Assembly: GCF_947489565.1 (NCBI RefSeq)
Contig: NZ_CANLEA010000004.1
Span: 124,001-188,000, forward strand
Direction of reading: 5' to 3'
Origin: an uncultured Kordia sp.
GTDB taxonomy: Bacteria; Bacteroidota; Bacteroidia; Flavobacteriales; Flavobacteriaceae
Length of the DNA stretch: 64,000 nt
The translations under genes and the position numbers were made by a program. This document shows, one piece after another, positions 11,096 to 21,718 of this stretch. The notes beneath the pieces are model-generated. The model worked only from the letters and a program-made list of their open reading frames with translations. It made no database searches and had not been told where the DNA came from. Numbering within the stretch: the stretch's first letter is position 1; every line of letters begins with the position of its first letter.

Positions 11096-11709
11096 TGGCC
11101 ACCATCACGAGAACAGATATTGATGCCATGGAAAAGTTATACCGAATCAACTTGATCAATAGTTGTTCTGGGTATAAATCAGCAAATCTAATTGCCACAC
11201 AATCAGCTGATGGTTTTACAAACGTTGCTGTGTTTAGTTCTGTGACACATCTAGGTTCCAATCCGCCATTATTAGGATTTATTACAAGACCTGCAGTTGT
11301 TCCAAGGAATACGTATGAAAACATAAAAAAAACAGGAATATATACGATCAATCATATTCATCACAATATAACGCAAGATGCACATCATACTTCTGCGAAA
11401 TATCCAAAAGAGGTTTCAGAGTTCGATCAAACAGCATTGGAAACTGAATATTTAGATGGTTTTGCAGCACCTTATGTAAAAGGTTGCCATGTGCAAATTG
11501 GCATGCGGTATATGAATGAATACGTAATTGAAGAAAATGATACCATTTTAGTCATTGGTAAAATTGAACACTTACATATTAATGACGATATTTTAGAAAC
11601 GGATGGTTTTATAAATCTTGCGAAAGCAGCAACGGCTACCATTAACGGACTTGACGGATATGCAATACCACAACAACAAACACGCTATCCGTACCAACGT
11701 CCCAAATAA
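11095..11709 (+). CDS. Flavin reductase-like (FMN-binding split-barrel) protein
   Basis: TNVAVFSSVTHLGSNPPLLGFITRP. Confidence 0.8.
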   Translation: MATITRTDIDAMEKLYRINLINSCSGYKSANLIATQSADGFTNVAVFSSVTHLGSNPPLLGFITRPAVVPRNTYENIKKTGIYTINHIHHNITQDAHHTSAKYPKEVSEFDQTALETEYLDGFAAPYVKGCHVQIGMRYMNEYVIEENDTILVIGKIEHLHINDDILETDGFINLAKAATATINGLDGYAIPQQQTRYPYQRPK

Positions 11710-11717
11710 CAGAAATT

Positions 11718-13139
11718 ATGCGAATTCTACTCACAGGCGCAACAGGATATATCGGAAAACGACTGATTCCAATTTTATTGGAAATGGGACATTCGCTGGT
11801 TTGCTGTGTGAGAGATAAACAACGTGTTCCTGAAGAAATCATTGCGCACGATCGTATTGATGTTATTGAAGTTGACTTTTTAAACTTGAGAAGTCTCTAC
11901 CGAATTCCAACCGATATTGATGTTGCATACTACCTAATTCATTCCATGTCATCTTCTATGAAGTTTGAAAAATTGGAAAGCGATTGTGCTGTGCATTTTA
12001 AAACTTACATGCTAAAGACCAAAGTAAAGCAAGTTATTTACTTAAGCGGAATTGTCAATGATCAACAGTTATCCAAGCATTTACAATCTCGTAAAAATGT
12101 AGAAAATATATTAGCGTCAAAATCGTATGCGCTGACAACATTTCGTGCAGGAATTATTGTGGGAAGCGGAAGTGCTTCATTTGAAATTATTCGTGATCTC
12201 ACAGAAAAACTTCCAATTATGGTGGCGCCGAAGTGGATTAAAACAAAATCGCAACCTATTGCCATTAGAAATGTATTGGAATATTTGACCAAAGCGATTG
12301 GTAATGAAAAAGTGCAAAATCAGTCATACGACATTTTTGGACCAGATACATTAACATACAAAGACATGATGTTGCAGTTTGCAGAAGTTCGGAAGTTAAA
12401 GCGCACCATCATTTCTGTTCCTGTGATGACTCCAAAACTTTCTTCGTACTGGTTGTATTTTATCACCACAACTTCCTATAAGCTTGCAAAAAACTTGGTG
12501 GATAGCATGAAAGTCGAAGTCATTGGTAAGCAAAGCAATATCAATGAAATCTTGGACATTCAACCAATGTCATACAAAGAAGCTGTACAAAAAGCATTCA
12601 TCAAAATTGAGCAAAACAGTGTCGTTTCTAGTTGGAAAGATTCGTTGATAAGCGGACGTTTTCGCGAAAAAATTTCACGCTACATCAAAGTTCCGGAATA
12701 TGGTTGCTTTAAAGATATTAAACGACGAAAAGTCATTGACGAACAACAAACCATTGATAAAATATGGGCAATTGGCGGCACAAATGGCTGGTATTATGCA
12801 ACTTATTTGTGGAAAATTCGCGGTTATCTAGACAAAATGTTTGGCGGCATCGGATTGCGTCGCGGTCGCAGAGATCAAAAAACATTGAATGCTGGCGATC
12901 CATTAGATTTCTGGCGAGTTTTATATGCCAATAAGGAAGAAAAACGCTTGTTATTATTCGCAGAAATGCGTTTACCAGGAGAGGCTTGGTTAGAATTTAA
13001 AATAGAAAATGATCAACTACTACAACGTGCTATTTTTAGACCAAAAGGAATTTGGGGACGCTTGTATTGGTATGCTGTATTGCCGTTTCACGGTTTTATA
13101 TTCAATGGAATGATTAACAAACTTGTCAAAAAAGATTAA
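11718..13139 (+). CDS. NAD(P)-binding SDR protein with C-terminal DUF2867
   Basis: RILLTGATGYIGKRLIPILLE; C-terminal DPLDFWRVLYANKEEKRLLLFAEMRLPGEAWLEF. Confidence 0.85.
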   Translation: MRILLTGATGYIGKRLIPILLEMGHSLVCCVRDKQRVPEEIIAHDRIDVIEVDFLNLRSLYRIPTDIDVAYYLIHSMSSSMKFEKLESDCAVHFKTYMLKTKVKQVIYLSGIVNDQQLSKHLQSRKNVENILASKSYALTTFRAGIIVGSGSASFEIIRDLTEKLPIMVAPKWIKTKSQPIAIRNVLEYLTKAIGNEKVQNQSYDIFGPDTLTYKDMMLQFAEVRKLKRTIISVPVMTPKLSSYWLYFITTTSYKLAKNLVDSMKVEVIGKQSNINEILDIQPMSYKEAVQKAFIKIEQNSVVSSWKDSLISGRFREKISRYIKVPEYGCFKDIKRRKVIDEQQTIDKIWAIGGTNGWYYATYLWKIRGYLDKMFGGIGLRRGRRDQKTLNAGDPLDFWRVLYANKEEKRLLLFAEMRLPGEAWLEFKIENDQLLQRAIFRPKGIWGRLYWYAVLPFHGFIFNGMINKLVKKD

Positions 13140-13147
13140 TAACATAC

Positions 13148-14635
13148 ATGAATACTCAAAACAAAACAGAAATAAACGTCGTCTTATTTAAGCGTGATTT
13201 GAGACTTCAAGATAATGAAGCCATTCACAACGCGCTTTCTTCCGGACGAAAAACGTTGTTTGTTTTTGTTTTTGAAGATATTCTCCTGAATGATCCGCAC
13301 TACAGTGAACGACACTGGAACTTTATTAAAGAATCATTAATCGACTTAAATAATTCTTTGATTGCATATAATAGTGAGATATTAATTGTACGATCAAATA
13401 TAAATAGAACGTTGCAGATCATTCAGGAAACCTATAAAATCACACACTTATATTCGCATCAAGAAACAGGTTTAAAAGTTACCTATGATCGTGATAAAGG
13501 ACTCAAGCGTTTTCTATTAAATAATATGATCACTTGGGTGGAAAATGTAAATAACGGTGTATTTAGAGGATTGAAAGATCGTGAAAATTGGATTGAACTC
13601 TGGGAAGGTTTTATGAATCAATCACTCCTCACCTTTCGTCCAAAAAAAGATCAATTATTTACCAAAGAAGAAGTTGCACATTTGGCAACTTTTTTTCAGC
13701 TTCCAGATTTAGAAACCAATCCTGATACTCCTTTTCAAAAAGGAGGAACTACGATGGCGCTTAAGTATATGAATACATTTTTTAGAGATCGTGGGAAAAA
13801 TTACAATGCACATATTTCAAAACCGTTATTAGCGCGAAGAAGCTGTAGTCGTTTATCGCCTTATTTAGCTTGGGGAAATTTGTCTGTACGGCAAGTCATT
13901 CAAGAAACGGTGCGCTGTATTGATCAAAACATTCATAAAAAACAAATGGAATCTTTTGGTTCTCGATTGCGCTGGCAAGCACATTTCATTCAAAAATTTG
14001 AAATGGAAGACGAAATGGAGTTTCTGAGTTTGAATAAAGGATATCAAAAACTGAAAAAGCAAGTTTCTGAACGTTATATTGAAGCTTGGAAAAACGGACA
14101 AACAGGGTATCCACTAGTGGATGCTTGCATGCGATGTTTGAAAGAAACTGGATATTTAAACTTTAGAATGCGTGCGCTCGTAGTTTCATTTTTTACACAC
14201 AACTTATGGCAACCTTGGCAAAAAGCAACGGTTACCTTATCGCAATATTTTTTAGATTTTGAACCTGGCATACACTTTCCGCAGATTCAAATGCAAGCTG
14301 GAGAAACAGGAATTAATTTATTGCGCATGTACAATCCGACAAAAAACGGTATTGCGCATGATCCAGAAGGTGTTTTTATCAAAACTTGGGTTCCCGAATT
14401 AGCCGAATTGGATACTGCTTTTGTACACGAACCTTCTCGCATGACTCCTATGGAACAACAAATGGCTAATTTTTTTGTGGGTAAAAACTATCCAAAACCC
14501 ATTGTCAATTTGCAAGAAACACGAAAATACGCCAGTGATATTTTATGGAATATGAAAGATGAAACGACAGTGATTGAAGAAAACTTCAGAATTTTAAAAA
14601 AGCATACTTTAAAAAACCGCAAAAGAAGTTCGTAA
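13148..14635 (+). CDS. Cryptochrome/deoxyribodipyrimidine photolyase family protein
   Basis: FKRDLRLQDNEAI; FAD-domain motifs RLSPYLAWGNLSVR, GYPLVDACMRCLKETGYLNFRMR. Confidence 0.9.
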   Translation: MNTQNKTEINVVLFKRDLRLQDNEAIHNALSSGRKTLFVFVFEDILLNDPHYSERHWNFIKESLIDLNNSLIAYNSEILIVRSNINRTLQIIQETYKITHLYSHQETGLKVTYDRDKGLKRFLLNNMITWVENVNNGVFRGLKDRENWIELWEGFMNQSLLTFRPKKDQLFTKEEVAHLATFFQLPDLETNPDTPFQKGGTTMALKYMNTFFRDRGKNYNAHISKPLLARRSCSRLSPYLAWGNLSVRQVIQETVRCIDQNIHKKQMESFGSRLRWQAHFIQKFEMEDEMEFLSLNKGYQKLKKQVSERYIEAWKNGQTGYPLVDACMRCLKETGYLNFRMRALVVSFFTHNLWQPWQKATVTLSQYFLDFEPGIHFPQIQMQAGETGINLLRMYNPTKNGIAHDPEGVFIKTWVPELAELDTAFVHEPSRMTPMEQQMANFFVGKNYPKPIVNLQETRKYASDILWNMKDETTVIEENFRILKKHTLKNRKRSS

Positions 14636-15063
14636 TGATTATCAACACAACTTACAGAAATAAAGAAACGGCAAAACTAATTGATTCACATTTAGGAGAA
14701 GCTTTTTCGCTTATGCAACGTATCAAGATGAAAGGAATTGGCTCAAAACGAATGATTATCAACAATGTGAGTCCAAAAATGAAACAATACTTAAATACTG
14801 TAGACGATTTGAATTACGGAAGTATTGAATTGCGTCCTAAAGGTATTTTAGTGCACATACATAAAAAATTGAATAGCTTTTCTTGGGTTATTCCTTATTA
14901 CAGGTTGCAGATTTACAATTCCTCTTTTTTCAGCATTCATGCAAATGGAAACTTTATTCAATTCCAAAAAAATAAACTCTATAAAGAGAACAAAGCATTT
15001 ATAGAAAAAATGCAGACACAAAAAAACACCGTACTCAATACTACAGATTATTATCAAGGATGA
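14635..15063 (+). CDS. Hypothetical protein in light cluster
   Basis: Start/stop overlaps with neighbours; co-directional. Confidence 0.65.
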   Translation: MIINTTYRNKETAKLIDSHLGEAFSLMQRIKMKGIGSKRMIINNVSPKMKQYLNTVDDLNYGSIELRPKGILVHIHKKLNSFSWVIPYYRLQIYNSSFFSIHANGNFIQFQKNKLYKENKAFIEKMQTQKNTVLNTTDYYQG

Positions 15064-15338
15064 AACACAACTTAGACCCAATACAGGTTGATCGAATTAT
15101 AGAAATGGCCTGGGAAGACCGAACTACTTTTGACGCCATACAGTTTCAGTTTGGACTCAAAGAGCAAGATGTTATCGATTTGATGCGTACACATATGAAA
15201 AGATCGAGTTTTAAAATGTGGAGAAAGCGTGTTTCAGGTCGTAAAACCAAGCATGAAAAAAAGCGTGATTTTATCAAAGGACGCTTCAAATGCTCGCGTC
15301 AACGCACTATTAACAACAATAAGATTTCGAAACGATAA
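15060..15338 (+). CDS. TIGR03643-family protein
   Basis: RIIEMAWEDRTTFDAIQFQFGLKEQDVIDLMR. Confidence 0.75.
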   Translation: MKHNLDPIQVDRIIEMAWEDRTTFDAIQFQFGLKEQDVIDLMRTHMKRSSFKMWRKRVSGRKTKHEKKRDFIKGRFKCSRQRTINNNKISKR

Positions 15339-15451
15339 CCCAATCATAATTTTTTTTTATACAAGTATCAATAAAAAGAGGGAAGAATCTTTTTTTTGTT
15401 TCTTATTTTGTTTAACTTTATAAATAAATAATTAAACATTTTAAAAACTAT

Positions 15452-16153
15452 ATGAAAACTGCTGACGTTTTAAACCAATTACATGAATCTTCCATCTCTT
15501 TAAATGGGTTTGATCATCATGAAATTGGGGATGAACACCTACTTACAGGTATGGAAACTCCCATGCGTACAGATGCTTTCGAAATGCCAGATAAGGAAAA
15601 GAAACAAAAAATTGCCTATCATTTTCAAGAAATTATGGAAACGTTAGGTCTTGACTTAACTGACGACTCATTAAAAGGAACTCCTAAACGAGTTGCTAAA
15701 ATGTACATAGAAGAAATTTTCTCAGGGCTTGACCCAAAAAACAAACCAAAAGTAGCATTGTTTGATAATAAATATCAATACAATCAAATGCTTATTGAGA
15801 AAAACATTCAATTTTATTCCAATTGCGAACATCACTTTGTCCCTATTATGGGGAAAGCACATGTGGCGTATATTTCCTCAGGAAAGGTAATTGGATTATC
15901 GAAACTTAACAGAATTGTTCAATATTATGCAAAGCGACCTCAAGTTCAAGAACGCTTGACCAACCAGATTGCGATGGAATTATGCGAAATATTACAAACT
16001 GATGACGTAGCTGTAATTATAGATGCAAAACATTTATGTGTTTCATCTAGAGGAGTAAAAGATGACTCTTCTACAACAATTACATCATATTATGGTGGTG
16101 CTTTTAATTCACCCCAAAAAATTCTAGAATTACAAAACTTTTTAAACAATTAA
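15452..16153 (+). CDS. folE: GTP cyclohydrolase I
   Basis: SNCEHHFVPIMGKAHVAYI, GLSKLNRIV, HLCVSSRGVKD. Confidence 0.93.
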   Translation: MKTADVLNQLHESSISLNGFDHHEIGDEHLLTGMETPMRTDAFEMPDKEKKQKIAYHFQEIMETLGLDLTDDSLKGTPKRVAKMYIEEIFSGLDPKNKPKVALFDNKYQYNQMLIEKNIQFYSNCEHHFVPIMGKAHVAYISSGKVIGLSKLNRIVQYYAKRPQVQERLTNQIAMELCEILQTDDVAVIIDAKHLCVSSRGVKDDSSTTITSYYGGAFNSPQKILELQNFLNN

Positions 16154-16156
16154 ATT

Positions 16157-16360
16157 ATGGCAACTATTTTTTCAGAAGTAACGGACTTTGAGAAAACAAA
16201 GTTCATATCAAGAAGCGACAAAATTACTGCAAGCCGTGAAGCTAAACGTTTGATCTTAGGATTGAATGAAATCTATAAGCAGAAAAAAGATCCTGCAATT
16301 ATGGAAATCATGAAACGTTTGACGACACTTAAAAGAAAATACGAGAAACGTTTACGATAA
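16157..16360 (+). CDS. Small hypothetical protein downstream of folE
   Basis: Short intergenic distance, same strand. Confidence 0.6.
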   Translation: MATIFSEVTDFEKTKFISRSDKITASREAKRLILGLNEIYKQKKDPAIMEIMKRLTTLKRKYEKRLR

Positions 16361-16457
16361 ATTTTCCCAAAAAAGATGTTACGCAATGCTAATGATTCTT
16401 AATTGTTAGCATTGCAATGCATTATTTAAAGATAAATAACCTATCCAACCCATTTAA

Positions 16458-17141
16458 ATGAAAAATATTCTAGTCATTGGAGGTAGTAAAGGTATTGGCG
16501 CTGCTATAGTAAATTCCCAAATCAATCATCACAATGTGATCAATATTAGCAGAACTGCACCAGAAATAACTTCCAATAACTTAACGCACTATAGTTGTAA
16601 TATCCTTGAAGATGAACTTCCCGACCTTGAAGCAGTTGATACACTAATTTATTGTCCGGGAAGTATCAACTTAAAGCCTGTATCACGACTTAAAATTGAC
16701 GATTTCAGAAATGATTATGAAATCAATGTCATCGGTGCCGTAAAAGCAATTCAAAAATATCTACCAGCTTTAAAGAAAGGTACACATCCAAATATATTAT
16801 TATTCAGCACAGTTGCTACGCATTTAGGAATGCCTTTTCATGCGAGTATAGCTGCTGCAAAATCTGCTGTAGAAGGTTTGGTAAAAACGTTGGCTGCAGA
16901 GTTTGCCCCAACAATTCGTGTCAATGCAATTGCGCCAACGGTAACCAATACTGGACTTGCTAGCAAATTGCTACGAAATGATAAAATGATTGAAAATATA
17001 TCAGAACGTCATCCTTTAAAAAAATTCCTCCAACCACAAGAAGTAGCTGATATGGCTGATTTTCTGATTTCTGATAAAGCACGATCTACTTCAGGACAAA
17101 TATTTACAATGGATTGTGGAATTGTGAGTTTAAAACTATAA
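16458..17141 (+). CDS. Short-chain dehydrogenase/reductase
   Basis: IGGSKGIGAAIV and FSTVATHLGMPFHASIAAAKSAVEGL. Confidence 0.85.
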   Translation: MKNILVIGGSKGIGAAIVNSQINHHNVINISRTAPEITSNNLTHYSCNILEDELPDLEAVDTLIYCPGSINLKPVSRLKIDDFRNDYEINVIGAVKAIQKYLPALKKGTHPNILLFSTVATHLGMPFHASIAAAKSAVEGLVKTLAAEFAPTIRVNAIAPTVTNTGLASKLLRNDKMIENISERHPLKKFLQPQEVADMADFLISDKARSTSGQIFTMDCGIVSLKL

Positions 17142-17143
17142 AT

Positions 17144-17605
17144 ATGAATTTTTACGTACGATTAGTCCTTTTCTTAATCATCAATTTTGGTGCATTATGG
17201 ATAGGTACTATATTAATGAATGATGGTCCAAGAACAGATTGGTATCTAAACTTAGACAAAGCTCCTTGGACGCCTCCAGGTTGGGTATTTGGTTTTGCTT
17301 GGACAACTGTAATGATTTGTTTTTCAATCTATATGGCAAAACTCACAGAAGCAAAAAACAACAAAATCATATTACTTTTATTTGCCATACAATTTGTATT
17401 GAATGTAAGTTGGAATTATGTCTTTTTCAATCAGCACGACGTATCTTTAGGAATGATCAATTTGATTGTTTTATTCGGATTGATAGCCGTCATGACAATT
17501 AAATTTAGACCACAATTAAAAATATATACAATATTTATACTGCCCTACTTTTTATGGCTGATAGTCGCCAACTCTTTAAACGGCTATATTTTATATACTA
17601 ATTAA
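17144..17605 (+). CDS. TspO/MBR family protein
   Basis: KAPWTPPGWVFGFAWTTVM; ATG at 17144 chosen over the longer ORF start at 17114. Confidence 0.9.
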   Translation: MNFYVRLVLFLIINFGALWIGTILMNDGPRTDWYLNLDKAPWTPPGWVFGFAWTTVMICFSIYMAKLTEAKNNKIILLLFAIQFVLNVSWNYVFFNQHDVSLGMINLIVLFGLIAVMTIKFRPQLKIYTIFILPYFLWLIVANSLNGYILYTN

Positions 17606-17611
17606 TGTTTT

Positions 17612-18100
17612 ATGCAAAAATTTAGCACGAAAGGAATTGTGTACAGACTACACAGCAAACAAAACTTTCCCATATCTCTTGAAGAGGCATGGGATTTTTT
17701 ATCGGATCCAAAAAACTTAAAGACCATTACACCTGCGTATATGCGTTTTGACATTCTTACGGAAAATCTTGGGAAAATGTATCCAGGTCAAATTATACAA
17801 TATATTGTAACGCCCGTTTTTAATATTAAAACTCATTGGGTGACCGAAATTACACATGTTGAACACCAGCATTACTTTGTTGATGAACAACGTTATGGAC
17901 CTTATTCTATGTGGCATCACAAGCATTTTATAAAAGAAATTCCTGGTGGTGTAGAAATGGAAGATATTATTGATTATAAAATTCCGCTTGGCTTCTTGGG
18001 ACGATTGATGCATCCTATTTTAGTGAAGCCAAAACTGAAAGAAATATTTGAATACCGAACTAAAAAATTAACTGAACTCTTTGGAACCTATGAAGGATAA
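17612..18100 (+). CDS. SRPBCC-family cell division inhibitor-like protein
   Basis: ISLEEAWDFLSDPKNLKTITPAYMRF. Confidence 0.8.
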   Translation: MQKFSTKGIVYRLHSKQNFPISLEEAWDFLSDPKNLKTITPAYMRFDILTENLGKMYPGQIIQYIVTPVFNIKTHWVTEITHVEHQHYFVDEQRYGPYSMWHHKHFIKEIPGGVEMEDIIDYKIPLGFLGRLMHPILVKPKLKEIFEYRTKKLTELFGTYEG

Positions 18101-19394
18101 TTACGCGATTTTTTGGCATCGAAGAGACTTACGAATCGAAGATAATATTGGTTTACACAAAGCTTTAACTTCTGGTGATAAAGTCATTCCGCTGTTTATA
18201 TTTGACAAAGACATTTTGGATAAATTACCAAAAGACGATGCCCGTGTTACTTTTATTCATTCAGCATTAGAAAAAATACACACTACGCTTCAAAAAAGCT
18301 ATGGTGTTTCGCTGATGGTACAACATGGAAATCCTCTTGAAATTTTCCGTAAAATCAGTGAAGAATTCAATATTACTGCTGTATACACCAATCACGATTA
18401 CGAACCGTATGCGATTGCAAGAGATACACAAGTAACAGAATTTTTGACTACAAAAAACATTGCATTTCACAGTTTCAAAGATCAAGTGATATTTGAACGT
18501 GGTGATATTGTAAAAGCAGACGGAAAACCATATACGGTATACACACCATATTCAAAAAAATGGTTGGCAGCACTTAAGGATAGCGACTATAAAAGCGTTG
18601 ATTGTGCTGCGCATTATGGAAATTTTGCAAAGTTATCGTTTGACTTTCCATCCATTGAAGAAATTGGGTTTACGACTTCTTCCATTAAAGTACTTCCGTA
18701 TACAATGGCCGAGAATATCATTGAAAATTATGAAGCAACTCGAAACTTTCCAGCTATTGAAGGTACTTCTAAATTAAGTCCACATTTGCGTTTTGGAACA
18801 GTCAGTGTACGACAATGTGTGCAAAACGGATTGTTATCAGAAGAAAATACATTCTTAAAAGAATTGATTTGGAGAGAATTCTTTATGCAAATTCTATGGC
18901 ATTTTCCTAAATCTGTCACAAACAATTTCAAATCAAAATATGATGGCATCAAGTGGCGCAATAATGAAGCCGATTATAAAGCATGGTGTGAAGGAAAAAC
19001 TGGATATCCAATTGTTGATGCTGGCATGCGCGAACTCAATGAATCTGGATATATGCACAATAGAGTTCGAATGGTTACCGCCAGCTTTTTATGCAAACAT
19101 TTATTAATTGATTGGAGATGGGGCGAAGCTTATTTTGCTAAAAAACTATTGGATTTTGATTTGGCACAAAATGTTGGAAATTGGCAATGGGTTGCCGGAA
19201 CTGGCTGCGATTCTTCTCCATATTTCCGAATTTTCAATCCGACTTCGCAAGTTCAAAAATTTGATAAAGCACATGTCTATATTAAAAAATGGGTTCCCGA
19301 TTATCAAGAATTTACATATCCAACTCAAATTGTGGAACATAAGCATGCGCGTGAACGCTGTTTAGCAACCTACAAGAGCGGAATTGAGAGCTAA
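18081..19394 (+). CDS. Cryptochrome/deoxyribodipyrimidine photolyase family protein (second copy)
   Basis: FWHRRDLRIEDNIGL, TSKLSPHLRFGTVSVR, GNWQWVAGTGCDSSPYFRIFNP. Confidence 0.93.
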   Translation: MEPMKDNYAIFWHRRDLRIEDNIGLHKALTSGDKVIPLFIFDKDILDKLPKDDARVTFIHSALEKIHTTLQKSYGVSLMVQHGNPLEIFRKISEEFNITAVYTNHDYEPYAIARDTQVTEFLTTKNIAFHSFKDQVIFERGDIVKADGKPYTVYTPYSKKWLAALKDSDYKSVDCAAHYGNFAKLSFDFPSIEEIGFTTSSIKVLPYTMAENIIENYEATRNFPAIEGTSKLSPHLRFGTVSVRQCVQNGLLSEENTFLKELIWREFFMQILWHFPKSVTNNFKSKYDGIKWRNNEADYKAWCEGKTGYPIVDAGMRELNESGYMHNRVRMVTASFLCKHLLIDWRWGEAYFAKKLLDFDLAQNVGNWQWVAGTGCDSSPYFRIFNPTSQVQKFDKAHVYIKKWVPDYQEFTYPTQIVEHKHARERCLATYKSGIES

Positions 19395-19538
19395 AACAAA
19401 CCGTATTTTGTTTAACGTTTTACCTTATTTAACAAACAATTAACATTTTTGTTTAACTATTTTTAATTTTGTTTAAACAAAATAATTATATTTGTGTGAT
19501 CGTTAAAAACAATTAATCACAAAAAGCAATAAATTGTT

Positions 19539-20504
19539 ATGAAAAAGAAAAAAACATTTATCCTTGTCGCTTTTGTTATCTCATTATTCACCCTAACCTC
19601 GTGTAGCGATGATGATAATAACGTAGTTGCCCCGAGTAACACTATCGCAGATTTTGTAGCTGCAAATTCTGATTTTAGTTCTTTGGGAGCTGCACTTGAC
19701 AGAGCAGGCTTAACTGGAGTATTGGCAGGAACAACTGATTACACAGTGTTTGCTCCAAACAATGCTGCATTTGACGCATTTTTAACAGCTAATGGTTTTG
19801 CTAATTTAGAAGCAGTGCCAACGGATGTTTTAACACAAGTTTTATTAAATCATGTTGTTAGTGGAATCAACACTTCTTCAGATTTAAGTACAGGATACAT
19901 TAAAACATTAGCTATAGAAGCTACAACTGAAAACACATTAAGCATGTATGTAAATACAAGTAATGGTGTGGTTTTAAATGGAGTTTCTACTGTGACAACA
20001 GCCAATGTTTCTGTTGATAATGGTGTAATTCATGCTGTAAACTCAGTAATTGATTTACCTACTGTAGTAACATTTGCAACAGCAGATTCAACTTTTGGAT
20101 CTTTAGTAGCAGCATTGACAAGAGAAAGTTCTTTTACGTATGTGGCAACACTAAGTACAAAGACTTCTCCAGCTCCATTTACTGTATTTGCTCCAACAGA
20201 TCAAGCATTTACTGATTTAGTAGCTGAGTTAGATGGTGTAAATTCTTTAGCTGATATTCCAACAGCTACTTTAGAAGCTACTTTAAACACACATGTTGTA
20301 GCACAAGCAAATGTTTTAGCATCTACTTTAACTGATGGTATGATGGTAAGCACATTAGGAGCTGATTTTACAATCAACACTACTAACGGTGCAACGTTTA
20401 CTGATTTAAACGGAAGAACTGGTAATATTATAGTAACAGACGTTCAGGCAGTGAATGGAGTAATTCACGCTATTGATAAAGTAATTTTACCAAGTTTAGA
20501 ATAG
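19539..20504 (+). CDS. Fasciclin-domain lipoprotein
   Basis: Two FAS1 repeats (DYTVFAPNNAAFDAF; PFTVFAPTDQAFTDL), NGVIHAIDKVILP; lipobox TSCSDDD. Confidence 0.9.
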   Translation: MKKKKTFILVAFVISLFTLTSCSDDDNNVVAPSNTIADFVAANSDFSSLGAALDRAGLTGVLAGTTDYTVFAPNNAAFDAFLTANGFANLEAVPTDVLTQVLLNHVVSGINTSSDLSTGYIKTLAIEATTENTLSMYVNTSNGVVLNGVSTVTTANVSVDNGVIHAVNSVIDLPTVVTFATADSTFGSLVAALTRESSFTYVATLSTKTSPAPFTVFAPTDQAFTDLVAELDGVNSLADIPTATLEATLNTHVVAQANVLASTLTDGMMVSTLGADFTINTTNGATFTDLNGRTGNIIVTDVQAVNGVIHAIDKVILPSLE

Positions 20505-20609
20505 TATACAACTAAAGAACGATTTCCGAATTAGTTCTATACTCAATATTTTGACAATTAAAAAGTTGATAGAATTTAAATGATTCTATGAACTATCACA
20601 ATAGAACCA

Positions 20610-20690
20610 GTGACTTTTGTCATTGACGTTCAGACAATGAATGGTGTAATTCATGTTGTTAATAAGGTTATATTACAGAATCTAAATTAG
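20610..20690 (+). pseudogene. Remnant of a fasciclin (FAS1) C-terminus
   Basis: Frame reads VTFVIDVQTMNGVIHVVNKVILQNLN-stop, matching IIVTDVQAVNGVIHAIDKVILPSLE at the end of the upstream gene. Confidence 0.75.
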
Positions 20691-20726
20691 GTGTATTAGA
20701 TTCAAAAAAACCATTTTTAAGACTGG

Positions 20727-20756
20727 TAAGGGTAACTAATTATTTAGTTACCCTTA
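20727..20756 (+). terminator. Intrinsic terminator
   Basis: taagggtaactaa-ttat-ttagttaccctta followed by a T-run. Confidence 0.8.
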
Positions 20757-20801
20757 TTTTTTGATATAATTTTGTACCTTTTTGATCCCAAAAGGTAACC
20801 C

Positions 20802-21635
20802 ATGAGACAACTACTTATCATATTGTTGTGTAGTATCAGTTTTTGTAATGCGCAAGATATTGCGTTTGATATTTATTTCGATTCCGGAAAGTTTACAGTA
20901 TCTACCAAACATGCTAAAAAAATAAATCAAGAACTTGCAGATTTAGATAGCACAACAACCTACAATTTTGTTGTTAAAGGCTATACTGATTTTGTAGATA
21001 CCGAAAATTTCAACCTTAAATTATCAAAAAGCAGAGCGACTTCTGTCACAACCTTCCTTAAAGACAATTACAATTCGTTAATTAATTCTATTGAGAAAGA
21101 AGCTAAAGGTGAATTGCCTACTGAAGAAGAGAAACGAAACGAGCGTGTTGGTGTTAAAATGCATCGAAAGGTATCTATTGTTGTTTCTAAAAATGATCAC
21201 AAACCAAAAATTGTCAAGAAAAAACAAAGTATATACGTAGTTCCAGTTAAAAAATTACGTGTAGGCACTTCGTATTCTATGGGAAAAATCAATTTTAAAA
21301 CTGGAAGAGTTTCGCTTGTACAATCATCCAAAAAAGAACTTGAAAAACTGGTTCGCTTTTTAAAGAAAAACAGAAATATTCATGTAGAAGTACAAGGTCA
21401 TGTTTGTTGTGGCGGAAACGACGATTCTGATGCGTTAAATAGTGACACCGGCATGGAAACGCTTTCTGTAGACAGGGCACATTTTATTTACAAATACCTT
21501 ATTAACAGAGGAATTTCTAGAGAACGCCTTAGTTATAAAGGCTATGGTTTTAAATTACCGCTTCGCTTTCCAGAAAAAGGAACACGTGATCGTGGTGCAA
21601 ATAGACGTGTAGAAATTATGATCACGAAAGTGTAA
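20802..21635 (+). CDS. OmpA-family protein
   Basis: VEVQGHVCCGGNDDSDALNSD...LSVDRAHFIYKYLINRGISRERLSYKGYG...RRVEI. Confidence 0.85.
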   Translation: MRQLLIILLCSISFCNAQDIAFDIYFDSGKFTVSTKHAKKINQELADLDSTTTYNFVVKGYTDFVDTENFNLKLSKSRATSVTTFLKDNYNSLINSIEKEAKGELPTEEEKRNERVGVKMHRKVSIVVSKNDHKPKIVKKKQSIYVVPVKKLRVGTSYSMGKINFKTGRVSLVQSSKKELEKLVRFLKKNRNIHVEVQGHVCCGGNDDSDALNSDTGMETLSVDRAHFIYKYLINRGISRERLSYKGYGFKLPLRFPEKGTRDRGANRRVEIMITKV

Positions 21636-21718
21636 TAGTTCACATATTTCCATAAAAAAATGAATCATCTTATCTTCATAAAATGATTCATTCCTATATT
21701 TTTTTGAAACGAGTTTAG

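Noticed and set aside
16372-16420. ttagcattgcaatgc-type symmetry after the small folE-linked ORF
   Set aside because: Short imperfect symmetry, best explained as a weak terminator; not strong enough to list
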